A stretch of 64,000 bases of DNA from an uncultured Clostridium sp. (GTDB taxonomy: Bacteria > Bacillota > Clostridia > TANB77 > CAG-508), in assembly GCA_948473335.1 (NCBI GenBank), contig CAOKXF010000002.1, positions 62,001 through 126,000 on the forward strand. Reading direction: 5' to 3'. Made by a program: the position numbers and the translations under genes. The notes under the pieces are model-generated. The model was given only the letters and a program-made list of their open reading frames with translations, did not search any database and was not told where the DNA came from. This document shows positions 1-11,726 of this stretch, piece after piece. Position 1 is the first letter of the stretch, and the number at the start of each line of letters is the position of its first letter.

Positions 1-359
1 TTGTTTTCTAATAAATTAACTTCTGTTGATCCCACTATTGTGTATTCTACTTCTTCTTTGAATTCTACATCAAATACTTTTACTTTATTTCCTATTTGTA
101 CTGTTTTTGTATCTATATCTTTTTCATCTATTATTTTTGCATGTCTTAATTTACTTTCTAATTCAGCTATTTTCGTTTCATTTTCTGTTTGTGCTGTTTT
201 TGCTTCATCATATTCTGAATTTTCTGATAAGTCTCCAAATCCTAATGCTGTCTTTATTCTTTCTGCTATTTCAGCTCTCTTTTCTGTTCTTAAATGTTCT
301 AACTCCTTTTCTAAGTTGTTATAACCTTCTTGTGTTAATATTACTTCTTTCTCTTCCAT
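1..359 (-). CDS. greA: Transcription elongation factor GreA (3' end beyond window)
   Basis: The minus strand is open from an ATG at 359 to the window edge, giving about 119 residues. GreA/GreB rescue backtracked RNA polymerase by stimulating transcript cleavage. The visible part is the N-terminal coiled coil, with the family signature [13 protein letters not shown] near residue 47 followed by the start of the FKBP-like domain. The start is set by AAAGAGG about 8 bases upstream. The C-terminal third lies off the window. The ORF track lists only its antisense shadow here. It is separated from groEL by a hairpin and has its own promoter, so it is a separate transcription unit. Confidence 0.93.
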   Translation of the reverse strand, partial: MEEKEVILTQEGYNNLEKELEHLRTEKRAEIAERIKTALGFGDLSENSEYDEAKTAQTENETKIAELESKLRHAKIIDEKDIDTKTVQIGNKVKVFDVEFKEEVEYTIVGSTEVNLLEN

Positions 360-392
360 TGTTTTTACCTCTTTCTCGTGAATTTATTGTAT

Positions 393-421
393 ATATTAAT
401 TGATTTATTCATTTTTGTCAA
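393..421 (-). promoter_or_regulatory. Putative sigma-A promoter of greA
   Basis: Reading the minus strand, TTGACA (416-421) is followed after 17 bases by TAATAT (393-398), about 35 bases ahead of the greA start. The -35 is consensus; the -10 matches weakly, and a second TATATA lies just downstream. Confidence 0.55.
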
Positions 422-463
422 GTGTTTTTAAAGATAAATTTCCCACTCATTTTTCATAAAATG

Positions 464-517
464 GGATGTGCATCGAAATCTTCGATTTCGTAAATGCACA
501 CCTTTCTTACTTATCTA
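464..517 (-). repeat. Dispersed hairpin repeat, copy A (downstream of groEL)
   Basis: The minus strand forms a long stem-loop with inner arms GAAATC and GATTTC around GAA and outer arms GTGCAT and ATGCAC. It lies between the groEL stop and the greA promoter, so it may end the groESL transcript. A near-identical element of about 43 bases recurs in opposite orientation at 45205-45250, which marks it as a repeated element rather than a one-off terminator. Confidence 0.7.
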
Positions 518-550
518 TACTTTTCATTTATTTTTCTTTATTGTTTTATT

Positions 551-2575
<2,025 letters not shown>

Positions 2576-2590
2576 TAGTTATTTTTAAAT

Positions 2591-2628
2591 TTCACATTTT
2601 TTTCGCATTTTTTCCAAAAAAATGTGAA
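2591..2628 (-). terminator. Hairpin ending the 732-residue gene
   Basis: TTCACATTTTTTT (2591-2603) and AAAAAAATGTGAA (2616-2628) are perfect 13-base arms around a 12-base loop, seven bases after the stop of the upstream minus-strand gene. The stem is AT-rich, so strength as an intrinsic terminator is uncertain. Confidence 0.6.
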
Positions 2629-2634
2629 TTGATT

Positions 2635-4833
2635 TTATTCTTGTTCTTGATCTTCTCCATCAAAATCTTTCTTATCTTGCTTATCATCTGTTATACTTTG
2701 TACTAACTCTACTCCAAAATATTTTTCATCAAATTGTAATTCTTCTGTTTGTTCTACTTTTAAATCTTTTTTAAAATCTGGCTTTCCTGGTGGTAATAAA
2801 TTGGTTACTTTTGTATTTTTTCCTCTTTTTACAGATTTTATAAAAGCTCTTACTTTTTGTTTTGCTTCCTTATTTTCCCATTTTATAGTTTCTGATTTTG
2901 ATATTATTTCATCCTTTATTTTTTTCTTTTCTTTTTTCGTAAGTGTTGCTTCTTCTTTTATTTGTTTTATATTTTTTCCTGTTGTTTCTTCTAATTTTTT
3001 TATATTCATCCCTACAAATCTTCCAGCTAATAATAAATTATTTCCTATTTTATATTCTTCATATTTCGCTTGTATCTTTTCTTCTTCTGTACTTGGCGGA
3101 TTTTGTGCCATTCTTAATTGATACATTTCTTGGCATATATTATAAATGTTTCCTAATAACTCTGATTTTACTTTTCTTCCTACACTTTTAATCTGACTTC
3201 CTTCTGTTAATGCTATCCCACTAATTATATCATTTATCTCTTCTATTTTGTTTGCTATTTCACTATTATTGCATCTATCAATAATTTCTTCTTTTAACTT
3301 TGCTATTCCATTATCTCCTAACTTTAATAACTCTATTTCGTTTAATCCAATCGCTCCAGATAACATTGATAATATGTATTGATAACTTTCATATGATCCA
3401 AATTTTAGTGTTGTATTCAAGTCGTCAGTATATTTTTCTCCAATTAATAATTGTGTTCCTCCTTCTACAAACATTTCTGTTAATCCGTTAGTTTTTCCAT
3501 ATTCTGCTACCACTGTCTGACCATTCTCTAATTGCATACCATGTCTTTCTGTCAAATCTGTTTTGTGTCTCATTTCATGAAATACTATGTTTAACATTCT
3601 ACTATTACTTGCATTTCTATATCTTTTATTGAATTTGATTGATTTATCTATTCCTACACTTTGTGCTTCTGTTCCTTTATCTAGTTTAGCAAATTCGAAT
3701 TTTTTTACATTTATTTTAAAATTTTCCATTTTTTTTAGTGCTGTTTCTCTATCCCATTTATATACTTGCATACTTCTATTAAAATATTCATTCAATATTC
3801 CTATAGTTTCCTCTGGAAATTGATTTTCTATGGTCATCTGTTTTACTTCTTCTTCGATTTCAGCTTTAGTTATAGTTTTTTCTTCCATTTGAGCATTTGT
3901 AATAGTTATTAATTTACTCTTTTTTACTATTGGAGGACGACAAGATTCATTTTCTTCTATTTCTTTTTCACTAATTCCTAATTTTTGTATTAATGTGTTT
4001 TCTATTTCTCTTGTTGGTAATTTCCAGTTCTTTTTAATCTCTATGCTTTCTAGTTCTTCATCTTGAATACCATATTCTTCTTGTATTTCTCTCATATTCC
4101 TCTTTATTATTTGATAATATTTTATATTATTATTATCTTCATCTAAGCTCTGAACTTTTGCATTTAAATTAAGCATACATAGTGCATATATCTTTTTGCA
4201 TATGCTTGCATTTGGTTTTCCTATCTTATTACACTCTATAAATGCTTCTTGTATTTCTCTATATGTTCCATACATCATATCATCATAATAATATCTTTTT
4301 TGATTATCATTATTTTCATATGCTTTATCATATTCTCTTTTGAATTCTTGCATTATCTTTTCTATTCTTGTTTCTTGTGTGCCATACGAAGCTAGTAGCA
4401 TTTGTAATAGATTATTTACTTTAGGATTTGTTGTACCGCATAAATTATTAGCTGTATTTAATTTTATTAATTCTATTTCATCTTCATTTATCATCTCTGG
4501 ATTCTTTTGTATTGCTATTGATTGTACTTGCACTGCTTGTAATAAATAGTTATCAATATTTTTTTCATCTATTTTTTGTGCATAACTTGTATCCATTATT
4601 AAACTTTTGGCCGATAATGCTACAATATTTCTATCTCTGCCTATATTAAAATATTCAATATTGTCTACATTTTCACGATAATTCTGTATCAATTCATCTA
4701 ACTCTTTTTCACTTATATTATGTACTTTATTATATAGTGAAAAAAATGTTATTATCATTGGTGCAAACCTTTTATCATATTTTTTATCCTTTATTAATTG
4801 TTCTACTTTTAGCATTAGTTCTTTATTATTCAT
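2635..4833 (-). CDS. Unrecognised 732-residue protein with HExxH motif (putative zinc metalloprotease)
   Basis: I do not recognise the family. The chain is highly charged and mostly helical, with no signal peptide or membrane segment, so it is probably cytoplasmic. Near residue 419 it carries IVFHEMRHKTD, an HExxH zinc-binding motif, and about 30 residues later TEMFVEGGTQ offers glutamates that could be the third ligand, as in gluzincins. The last 100 residues are Lys/Glu-rich and end in an acidic stretch. It sits alone between pyrG and groESL with its own terminator-like hairpin. Protease activity is an inference from the motif; the long helical N-terminus could instead be a binding module. 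Confidence 0.75.
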   Translation of the reverse strand: MNNKELMLKVEQLIKDKKYDKRFAPMIITFFSLYNKVHNISEKELDELIQNYRENVDNIEYFNIGRDRNIVALSAKSLIMDTSYAQKIDEKNIDNYLLQAVQVQSIAIQKNPEMINEDEIELIKLNTANNLCGTTNPKVNNLLQMLLASYGTQETRIEKIMQEFKREYDKAYENNDNQKRYYYDDMMYGTYREIQEAFIECNKIGKPNASICKKIYALCMLNLNAKVQSLDEDNNNIKYYQIIKRNMREIQEEYGIQDEELESIEIKKNWKLPTREIENTLIQKLGISEKEIEENESCRPPIVKKSKLITITNAQMEEKTITKAEIEEEVKQMTIENQFPEETIGILNEYFNRSMQVYKWDRETALKKMENFKINVKKFEFAKLDKGTEAQSVGIDKSIKFNKRYRNASNSRMLNIVFHEMRHKTDLTERHGMQLENGQTVVAEYGKTNGLTEMFVEGGTQLLIGEKYTDDLNTTLKFGSYESYQYILSMLSGAIGLNEIELLKLGDNGIAKLKEEIIDRCNNSEIANKIEEINDIISGIALTEGSQIKSVGRKVKSELLGNIYNICQEMYQLRMAQNPPSTEEEKIQAKYEEYKIGNNLLLAGRFVGMNIKKLEETTGKNIKQIKEEATLTKKEKKKIKDEIISKSETIKWENKEAKQKVRAFIKSVKRGKNTKVTNLLPPGKPDFKKDLKVEQTEELQFDEKYFGVELVQSITDDKQDKKDFDGEDQEQE

Positions 4834-4890
4834 ATGTCTTTTCCTTCCATATATAATCTAAACTTACATTTCATATTATATGTATAACAT

Positions 4891-6486
4891 TTATTTTATA
4901 TTTTTCATAGCTTTTACTAAACCTACAAACAATGGAGCTGGTCTGTTTGGTCTTGATTTTAACTCTGGATGAAATTGTCCTGCTACAAAATATGGATGTT
5001 CTTTTATTTCTACTATTTCAACTAATTTTCCATCTGGAGATGTCCCTGAACATATTAATCCTGCTTTTTCTAATTTTTCTTTATAATCATTGTTATATTC
5101 AAATCTGTGTCTATGTCTTTCTGATATTTTTTCTTCTTGATAGATTTCTTTTGCTATTGTTCCTTCTTTTATTATACATGGATATGCACCTAATCTCATT
5201 GTTCCACCTTTTTTGTCTATTCCTTTTTGATCTTCCATTATATGTATTACTGGATTTTTTGTTGTTTCACTAAATTCTGCTGAATTTGCGTCTTTTAATC
5301 CTAATACATTCCTTGCAAATTCTATTACTGCCATTTGCATTCCTAAACATATTCCTAAGAATGGTATGTTATTTTCTCTAGCATATTTTACTGTTTCTAT
5401 TTTTCCTTCTATTCCTCTGTTTCCAAATCCTCCTGGTACTATTATTCCTTGTATTCCTTCTAATTTCGTTTTTACTGTTCCTGGTGTTATTGTTTCTGAA
5501 TCAATTAGTTTTATATCTACTTTTATCTTATTTGCAAATCCTGCATGGTGTAAACTTTCTATTACTGATATGTATGAATCTTCTAATTGTATATATTTTC
5601 CTACTATCGCTACTGTTACTTTTTGTTCTCCTATTTTTCTTATATCTTCTATCATTTCTTCCCATTTTGTATTATCTGGTACATATTTTTCTAATTTTAA
5701 ATGATTACATACTTCTCTTGCCAATCCCTCTTCTTCTAGCATTAGCGGTACTGCATATAGGTTATCTGCTGTTTTATTTTGTACTACACTTGTTTTTCTT
5801 ACATTGCAGAATAATGCTAATTTTTCTCTTATTGAATCTGGTATATCTTTTTCTGTTCTACATACTAATATGTCTGGTTGTATTCCTAAACTTTGTAATT
5901 CCTTTACTGAGTGTTGTGTTGGTTTTGATTTTATTTCATTTGAACCAAATATGTATGGTAATAGTGTTACATGTATGTATATTACGTCTTCTGGATTTTT
6001 TTCTAGTCCTACTTGTCTTATTGCTTCTATTATTGATATTCCTTCTATATCTCCTACTGTTCCACCTACTTCTGTTATTACTATATCTGTATCCTTAAAA
6101 CTGTATATTTTTTCTTTTATTTCATTTGTTATATGTGGTATTACTTGTACAGTTTTTCCTAAATAATCCCCTCTTCTTTCTTTTTCTATAACACTTGAAT
6201 ATATTTTTCCCATTGTTACACTTGAATTTTCTGTTAGACTTTCATCTATAAATCTTTCATAGTGTCCTAGGTCTAAATCTGTCTCTGCTCCATCATCTGT
6301 TACAAATACTTCCCCATGTTCATATGGACTCATCGTTCCTGGGTCTACATTTATGTATGGGTCAAATTTTTGTATTGTTACTTTATATCCTCTATTTTTT
6401 AATAATCTCCCTAATGATGCTGCTGTTATTCCTTTTCCTAATCCTGATACTACTCCTCCTGTTACAAATACATATTTTGTGTTCAT
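4891..6486 (-). CDS. pyrG: CTP synthase
   Basis: Converts UTP to CTP with glutamine as nitrogen donor and ATP. The N-terminal synthetase domain has [13 protein letters not shown] and the C-terminal class I glutaminase domain has PGGFGNRG, the nucleophile region FLGICLGMQ and the HPE of [10 protein letters not shown] start it at 6486 ([11 protein letters not shown]), giving 531 residues, the usual length; the longer ORF adds 22 residues unlike the family and overlaps pepP. An upstream in-frame ATG three codons earlier has a good GGAG and cannot be excluded. It is the last gene of the yqeG - prepilin peptidase - pepP - pyrG run. Confidence 0.96.
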   Translation of the reverse strand: MNTKYVFVTGGVVSGLGKGITAASLGRLLKNRGYKVTIQKFDPYINVDPGTMSPYEHGEVFVTDDGAETDLDLGHYERFIDESLTENSSVTMGKIYSSVIEKERRGDYLGKTVQVIPHITNEIKEKIYSFKDTDIVITEVGGTVGDIEGISIIEAIRQVGLEKNPEDVIYIHVTLLPYIFGSNEIKSKPTQHSVKELQSLGIQPDILVCRTEKDIPDSIREKLALFCNVRKTSVVQNKTADNLYAVPLMLEEEGLAREVCNHLKLEKYVPDNTKWEEMIEDIRKIGEQKVTVAIVGKYIQLEDSYISVIESLHHAGFANKIKVDIKLIDSETITPGTVKTKLEGIQGIIVPGGFGNRGIEGKIETVKYARENNIPFLGICLGMQMAVIEFARNVLGLKDANSAEFSETTKNPVIHIMEDQKGIDKKGGTMRLGAYPCIIKEGTIAKEIYQEEKISERHRHRFEYNNDYKEKLEKAGLICSGTSPDGKLVEIVEIKEHPYFVAGQFHPELKSRPNRPAPLFVGLVKAMKNIK

Positions 6487-6533
6487 CTCTTCCATTCCTT
6501 TCTCCATTTTATTCTTATTAATTTTTCGTTTTT

Positions 6534-7562
6534 CTATAACATTACTCCACAAGCCTTTTGTACTAAAATTGTATCTTCTATTCTTATTCCGAATTTTCCT
6601 GGTATATATATTCCAGGTTCTATTGTTATTATCATATTTTCTTTTAGTGTAAAGTCTACTTTTGTACTTAAAAATGGTTTCTCGTGTATTTCTAGTCCTA
6701 CACCATGACCTAAACTATGGATTAAATTATATCTGTTTAAGTTAAAATCATTTTCTACATTTTTAGATAGCATTTTTGCATTTACTCCATCATATATATC
6801 CCTTATACTTTGGTCATGATTTTTCTTGACTAAATCATATACTCTTTTTTGTTCCTCTGTTGGAGTTCCTATAAAGAATGTTCTGGTCATATCTGAACAA
6901 TATCCTTTTATTTTGCATCCTATATCTATTACTATTATATCTTGTTCTTCAAATTTTCTGTTACTTGGTATTGCATGTGGTTTTGATGAATTTTCTCCAC
7001 TTGCTACTATTGTATCAAATGCTATTCCTTCCGCATTTTCACTAAAGTAATTGTCTATCATTTTTGCTATTTCTATTTCTGTTTTTCCTGGTATTAATTG
7101 TTTTGATACTTCTTCAAAGCATTTTCTTGTTATTTCACATGCTTGTCTTATATTTTCTATTTCTTCTTCGTCTTTTAACATTCTTTGTTGTTCTATGATA
7201 TTTTCTGTTTCAACTAAATTGTTTATTTTATATCTTCTCTTTAATTCTTTGTATTTTGCATATGTGACATAATTTTCTTCAAATCCAACATTTTCACAAT
7301 ACATAAAAAAGTTTTCATATTCATCTTGGTCTATATCTCTTACATCATATATTACTATTTCATCAAAAATTGTTACTATGTTTCTTACATATTCTATATA
7401 TCTTGCATCTGTAATATATATGTTTTCTTTTCTTGTTAGAATTAATGTTCCTTCTGCTTCTATATTTGTTAAATATTTTATATTTATCGGATTTGATATT
7501 ATCATTCCTTGTAAATCCATATTTGTTATTTTGTTTCTAAGCCATTGTATTTTTGGATTCAT
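6534..7562 (-). CDS. pepP: Xaa-Pro aminopeptidase (M24 family)
   Basis: A 342-residue cytosolic metallopeptidase that removes N-terminal residues ahead of proline. The creatinase N-domain covers about residues 1-125. The pita-bread domain follows, with metal ligands in [14 protein letters not shown], the His of [13 protein letters not shown], and Glu residues in ITIEPG and RIED. Length matches the short YqhT-type enzymes. In many Clostridia this gene is followed by efp; here pyrG follows instead and efp is at 62 kb. The closely packed neighbours suggest an operon with the prepilin peptidase and yqeG. Confidence 0.93.
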   Translation of the reverse strand: MNPKIQWLRNKITNMDLQGMIISNPINIKYLTNIEAEGTLILTRKENIYITDARYIEYVRNIVTIFDEIVIYDVRDIDQDEYENFFMYCENVGFEENYVTYAKYKELKRRYKINNLVETENIIEQQRMLKDEEEIENIRQACEITRKCFEEVSKQLIPGKTEIEIAKMIDNYFSENAEGIAFDTIVASGENSSKPHAIPSNRKFEEQDIIVIDIGCKIKGYCSDMTRTFFIGTPTEEQKRVYDLVKKNHDQSIRDIYDGVNAKMLSKNVENDFNLNRYNLIHSLGHGVGLEIHEKPFLSTKVDFTLKENMIITIEPGIYIPGKFGIRIEDTILVQKACGVML

Positions 7563-7592
7563 ATAAATCCCCCCATTTATTTCTTTTATTTT

Positions 7593-8342
7593 CTATTTAT
7601 ATAAACCTAGTGTGAATATTGTCATTAATATGTTTTGTATGATTCCAAATGGTATTATCATACTTATTATACATGATATTACTATGAATGGTCCAAATGG
7701 TATTGCTTCATTTATCTTTTTCTTCTTGGTTACTAATAATATTATACTTAATATTGCTCCTACTAGAAATGACATTAGTACTATTGCTATTATGTTTGAT
7801 ACTCCAAAATATAGTCCTAATCCTCCCATTAATTTTGCATCTCCTAATCCCATACTTTCTTTTCCATATATTATTTTGGTTACTAATGTTATTATTAAAA
7901 ATATTCCTCCTCCTAAAATCATTCCTAGTAACATGTTTATTGTTATTGCTACATTTGATATTCCATATATAAATGCTATTATTATTCCTATTTCAAACAT
8001 TGTTAAACTTAATCTATTTGGTATTATTCTATGTTTATAGTCTATTGTAAATACTATTAGTAATATTGGTATTAATATTATATATTTTATTAGCTCTAAA
8101 TTTTCTATTAGTGTTTCCTGTATTCCATATTTATACAATATTACTACATTTAATATTGCATTTACTATTATTAATATAATTGTTGTTTTTGTTATCCTTT
8201 TTCTTTTTTTTAGATATTCTAAAGTTATTATTTTTTTATTTTCTGGTAATCTCTCTTTTGCCCATTCAACTATTCTTCCTGTTACGCCTCCAAATATAAT
8301 TGCTAATATGTAAAATATTACATTTACATCATTTATATACAT
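7593..8342 (-). CDS. Prepilin peptidase (A24 aspartyl protease, membrane)
   Basis: A 249-residue polytopic membrane protein with about seven hydrophobic segments. The two catalytic aspartates of type IV prepilin peptidases are visible in FTIDYKHRIIPN and GLGDAKLM, and the late IPFGPF motif is also present. The N-terminal cytoplasmic loop lacks the CxxC pairs of bifunctional PilD, so it probably has only the A24 peptidase core and may not methylate. No pilin or pilus assembly gene is in this window, so the substrate is unknown. It sits between yqeG and pepP in the order common in Clostridia. Confidence 0.9.
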   Translation of the reverse strand: MYINDVNVIFYILAIIFGGVTGRIVEWAKERLPENKKIITLEYLKKRKRITKTTIILIIVNAILNVVILYKYGIQETLIENLELIKYIILIPILLIVFTIDYKHRIIPNRLSLTMFEIGIIIAFIYGISNVAITINMLLGMILGGGIFLIITLVTKIIYGKESMGLGDAKLMGGLGLYFGVSNIIAIVLMSFLVGAILSIILLVTKKKKINEAIPFGPFIVISCIISMIIPFGIIQNILMTIFTLGLYK

Positions 8343-8374
8343 CTTTTTCTCCTTTAATCCTATCTTTTCTTTTG

Positions 8375-8872
8375 TTAATGTACTCTTTTCTTGTACTTAT
8401 TTTTTATCATTTCTTCTATTGGTCTTTTCCATGCTGTAATGAATATATCTTTTTGTGATATTGGTTCTACCAAAATTGTGAACATTTTACATCTGTTTCC
8501 TCCTATTACATCTGTAAATATTTGGTCACCTACTACTCCTATTTCACTTGGATTCATTCCTAATTCTTTTTGTATTTGTATAAAACCTTTTTTAAATGGT
8601 TTTCGTGCAAATGTTTTGTATTGTATTTTTCCTAATTGTTCTGCTACCTTTTTTACTTTTTCTATTTTGTTTGTATTTGATAATATATATAATTTTACGC
8701 CTTGTCCTTGTAATTGTTTTGCCCAGTTTATTGTTTCTTGTGGTAGATTTCTGTCATAATCTATTAGTGTATTGTCTAAATCTAATATTAATGCTTTTAG
8801 TTTATTATTTTTTATAAATTCAATTGTTATTTCTCTTACATTTTTTAATAATGCTTTTGGATACAATATCAT
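8375..8872 (-). CDS. yqeG: YqeG-family HAD phosphatase
   Basis: A 165-residue HAD-superfamily IIIA protein. HAD motif I is LILDLDNTLIDYD, motif II is LYILSNT, and the later lysine and acidic motifs are ARKPFKKG and VVGDQIFTDV. The family is widespread in Firmicutes and is usually annotated as a phosphatase of unknown physiological substrate. It is the first gene of the run ending in pyrG. Confidence 0.93.
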   Translation of the reverse strand: MILYPKALLKNVREITIEFIKNNKLKALILDLDNTLIDYDRNLPQETINWAKQLQGQGVKLYILSNTNKIEKVKKVAEQLGKIQYKTFARKPFKKGFIQIQKELGMNPSEIGVVGDQIFTDVIGGNRCKMFTILVEPISQKDIFITAWKRPIEEMIKNKYKKRVH

Positions 8873-8993
8873 TTTTTCTACACCCTTTCATATGGATTTT
8901 TGCATTTTTTCTTTTGCTAATATCCATTTTTTATCTTTTCGTATTTCCCCTTTTACTTATACCACTACACACTTTTTCCTTTATCTACATCTA

Positions 8994-10700
8994 TTACATT
9001 TTATCTGGCATTTTTATTCCTAAAATTTCTGCTCCTTGCTTTAACACTTTTCCTGTGATATATGTTAGATATACTCTTGCATCTTGAGTTTTTTTATCTT
9101 CACATATAATTTTATTTTCATTATAGAAACTACTAAAATTTTTGGCTACATCTATTAAATATCTTGAAAGGATTGATGGTTCTTCTTTTTCTGTTACTTG
9201 AATTAATATGTCTTGAAAATTGTATATTAATTTTATTAAATTAAATGAATATTCATCTTGTATCTTTTCTGCTTGTATATCTTCTACTTTTGGTATATAT
9301 CCTAATTTTTCTATTACACTGTTTGTTCTCACATAACTATATTGTATATATGGCCCTGTTTCTCCTTGGAAATTTAACGCTATGTTCCAGTCAAATACTT
9401 GGTCTTTTATCGTTGCTGTTGATAATGTATTGAATATTATTGCTCCTATTCCTACTTTTTGGGCTACCTCCTCTTTATTCTCTAAATTAGGATTTTTTTC
9501 TTCTATTATTTCTTTTGCCTTTTCTATTGTTTCATTTAATAAATCTTCTATTTTTAATACATTTCCTAATCTTGTTGACATTTTTCCTGTTGGCAAACTT
9601 ACCATTCCATATGATACATGTTTTAATCCTTTTTGGTATTTTTCATCTACTAAATATTTTGCTACTTCAAATATTTGCTTGAAGTGTAAATTTTGTTCAT
9701 ATGCTACTACATATAAGCATTTATCAAAATCATATGTTTTTGCTCTATATACTATTGCTGCTAAATCTCTTGTTGCATATATTGATGAACCATCTGCTTT
9801 TTGTATTAGACATGGTGTATTAATTCCTACATCTTCTAAGCCTACTATTTTTGCTCCTTCTGATTCTGTTATTTTTCCTCTTTTTTCTAGCTTTTTTATT
9901 ATTTCTTCTTTTTGATTTGCATATGATGCTTCTCCTTTAAATGAATCAAATTTTATGTCTAATATTTCATATATTTTTTGAAATTCTTTCATACTTAAGT
10001 CTTTAAATCTATTCCATAGTTCTAAACAGTATCTATCACCTTCTTCTAATAATTTAAAATTTTTTCTACATCTTTCTAATGTTTCTTCATCTTCCTTGCA
10101 TAATGCATTTATTCTTACATACATCTCTACCATCTTGTCTATTGGGTTTTCTTCTAAGTCGTACTCACTTCCCCACATTTTATATGCTTCTATCATTTTT
10201 CCAAATTGTGTTCCATAATCTCCTAAATGGTTGATACCTATAGTATTATATCCTAAATATTTATATGTCCTATATAGTGCATTTCCTATTAGTGTCGTTC
10301 TTAAATGTCCTATATGAAATGGCTTTGCTATGTTTGGTGATGAATATTCTATTATAACGTTTTTTCCTTCACCTATTGTTGCTTTTCCATATTGCTCTTC
10401 TTTTGCTGTTTCTGATATTACTTCTTTTACTAGCATTTCTTTGTTTATATAAAAGTTTACATATGCTCCTACTGTTTCTATTTTTTCTATTATTTCTGTA
10501 CTTGCTTCTATTTTTTCTTTTATTTCTTCTGCTATTGTTTGTGGCGATTTTTTCATTTCTTTTGCTAATCTAAAACATGGAAATGCATAATCTCCTTTTT
10601 CTAATTCTTTTGGTGTTTCGATATATTCTGCTATTTCTTCTTTTTTCAAGTTTGTTGCTTTTTCTATATATTCTGCTATTTTATCTTTGATTTTTATCAT
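8994..10700 (-). CDS. argS: Arginyl-tRNA synthetase
   Basis: A 568-residue class I synthetase charging tRNA-Arg. Domains in order are the N-terminal additional domain with KGDYAFPCF, the Rossmann catalytic domain with the HIGH-type motif FHIGHLRTT, the KMSKS-type KMSTRLGN region, and the alpha-helical anticodon-binding domain with YIQYSYVRTNSVI. Length is normal. It has its own promoter and lies 120 bases upstream of yqeG, with no obvious terminator between them. No T-box leader was seen. Confidence 0.97.
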   Translation of the reverse strand: MIKIKDKIAEYIEKATNLKKEEIAEYIETPKELEKGDYAFPCFRLAKEMKKSPQTIAEEIKEKIEASTEIIEKIETVGAYVNFYINKEMLVKEVISETAKEEQYGKATIGEGKNVIIEYSSPNIAKPFHIGHLRTTLIGNALYRTYKYLGYNTIGINHLGDYGTQFGKMIEAYKMWGSEYDLEENPIDKMVEMYVRINALCKEDEETLERCRKNFKLLEEGDRYCLELWNRFKDLSMKEFQKIYEILDIKFDSFKGEASYANQKEEIIKKLEKRGKITESEGAKIVGLEDVGINTPCLIQKADGSSIYATRDLAAIVYRAKTYDFDKCLYVVAYEQNLHFKQIFEVAKYLVDEKYQKGLKHVSYGMVSLPTGKMSTRLGNVLKIEDLLNETIEKAKEIIEEKNPNLENKEEVAQKVGIGAIIFNTLSTATIKDQVFDWNIALNFQGETGPYIQYSYVRTNSVIEKLGYIPKVEDIQAEKIQDEYSFNLIKLIYNFQDILIQVTEKEEPSILSRYLIDVAKNFSSFYNENKIICEDKKTQDARVYLTYITGKVLKQGAEILGIKMPDKM

Positions 10701-10760
10701 TTTATTTTTCCTTTCTTGGAAATCTGTGATTTCTCGAATGTCCTGTTTTATTATGGATTT

Positions 10761-10789
10761 ATTATATATTATTTCTATTTATAAATCAA
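10761..10789 (-). promoter_or_regulatory. Putative promoter of argS
   Basis: TTGATT (10784-10789) and TATAAT (10761-10766) are spaced 17 bases on the minus strand, about 60 bases before the argS start. A small hairpin GAAATC-ACA-GATTTC lies in the leader. Confidence 0.6.
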
Positions 10790-10890
10790 TGTATTTTTAG
10801 CAAATTCTTCTTTGTAAGGTCTATTTTTCTAATTGTTTTATCTTATTTTTATTTTTTTGTTAATTGTTCTTGCTTTGTATTGCTTGGTAA

Positions 10891-10919
10891 TTGACTTTCT
10901 TCGACATATATTTTATAAT
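10891..10919 (+). promoter_or_regulatory. Sigma-A promoter of mscL
   Basis: TTGACT (10891-10896) and TATAAT (10914-10919) are spaced exactly 17 bases on the plus strand, about 60 bases before the mscL start. It shows mscL is an independent unit running against the rest of the window. Confidence 0.8.
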
Positions 10920-10977
10920 TTTACTATTAATGGACTGTTTTGATTTTAATTATTTTGATAGATTGGAGTGTATTATT

Positions 10978-11424
10978 ATGAAAAAAATTTTTAGAGAATT
11001 TAAGGATTTTGCCTTAAGAGGTAATGTTTTAGACTTAGCAGTTGGTGTTATTATTGGTGCTGCTTTTCAAAATTTAGTTAAATCTTTGACTACTAATATT
11101 ATTTCTCCTATTTTAGGTTGTTTTAGCGAAGTTGATTTTTCTTCTTTTTCTTTGAAAATAGGTAATCTTAACCTTACTTATGGCGCTTTTATTACTGATA
11201 TTATTAATTTCATTATTATGGCTTTTGTAGTATTTTTAATTGTAAAATTTATGAATAAATTAGCTCATTTAGGAAAAAAAGAAGATTCTCCTACTCCTGT
11301 TAAACCTTCTACTAAAATTTGTCCTCATTGTTTTAGTGAGATTAATATTAATGCAAATAGATGTCCTTTTTGTACTTCTGAGTTGATTATTGATAAGTCT
11401 GATAATAACTCTGAAGTTGAATAG
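10978..11424 (+). CDS. mscL: Large-conductance mechanosensitive channel MscL with C-terminal zinc ribbon
   Basis: A membrane channel that releases solutes on hypo-osmotic shock. I start it at 10978 because GGAGTG precedes this ATG and MKKIFREFKDFALRGNVLDLAVG is the classic N-terminus; the ORF-track extension is upstream sequence containing the promoter. TM1 covers about residues 15-45 and TM2 about 65-90. The usual C-terminal helix is followed by a CPHC...CPFC zinc ribbon near residues 115-135, giving 148 residues. The ribbon is not needed for gating and may be a cytoplasmic assembly or sensing module. This is the only clear plus-strand gene of the window. Confidence 0.95.
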   Translation: MKKIFREFKDFALRGNVLDLAVGVIIGAAFQNLVKSLTTNIISPILGCFSEVDFSSFSLKIGNLNLTYGAFITDIINFIIMAFVVFLIVKFMNKLAHLGKKEDSPTPVKPSTKICPHCFSEININANRCPFCTSELIIDKSDNNSEVE

Positions 11425-11463
11425 AAAAATTATGATAATCATAGAAAGCTTCGCAAAAAAAAC

Positions 11464-11502
11464 GCGGGTGGAGGTACATATAAGTCCCTCCACCCTTTTT
11501 TT
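11464..11502. terminator. Bidirectional terminator between mscL and the ncRNA
   Basis: GGGTGGAGG (11466-11474) and CCTCCACCC (11487-11495) form a perfect nine-base stem. It is followed by seven T on the plus strand, which ends mscL, and by a run of T after a short GCG on the minus strand, which ends the ncRNA. Confidence 0.92.
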
Positions 11503-11720
11503 AGGTTTTACAGTTTGTCAGTTCATTTACGGTGCTCTTATCATATCGCTTCTCCCTTATTGTCCGCCATTAGTTACTTTCGCCTGAGCAGCCGCCCTAG
11601 CGCGCACTTGTCGCTGATCGAAAAGCATTAGCATTGGTAATACTGGTGGTAGAGCCTCTGATGCACTTCATTGAATGACCTCCTACTTTTATTTAAAAGT
11701 CCTGTATTAGCAACTTTTAT
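11464..11720 (-). ncRNA. Strongly expressed structured non-coding RNA (possibly raiA-motif RNA)
   Basis: A consensus promoter and a strong terminator bracket about 250 bases of GC-rich sequence with no credible long ORF. One 60-base block (11581-11640) has 34 G/C by hand count, against about 30 percent in nearby coding DNA, as expected of a folded RNA. An AGGAGG followed seven bases later by an ATG opens a 24-codon ORF, which could be an encoded peptide or chance. The size, free-standing nature and clostridial host remind me of the raiA-motif RNA, but I cannot confirm this. It does not match what I know of tmRNA (no tag or CCA end) or RNase P RNA. Confidence 0.75.
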
Positions 11721-11726
11721 GGTAGT

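Noticed and set aside
1-324. Plus-strand 107-residue ORF at the window start
   Set aside because: It is antisense to greA, whose protein signature is unmistakable on the minus strand.
11269-11493. Minus-strand 74-residue ORF across the end of mscL
   Set aside because: It runs through the terminator stem and the zinc-ribbon codons of mscL and has no ribosome site.
11464-11720. tmRNA or RNase P RNA at this locus
   Set aside because: No tag ORF with CCA end, and none of the RNase P conserved blocks that I know, could be seen.
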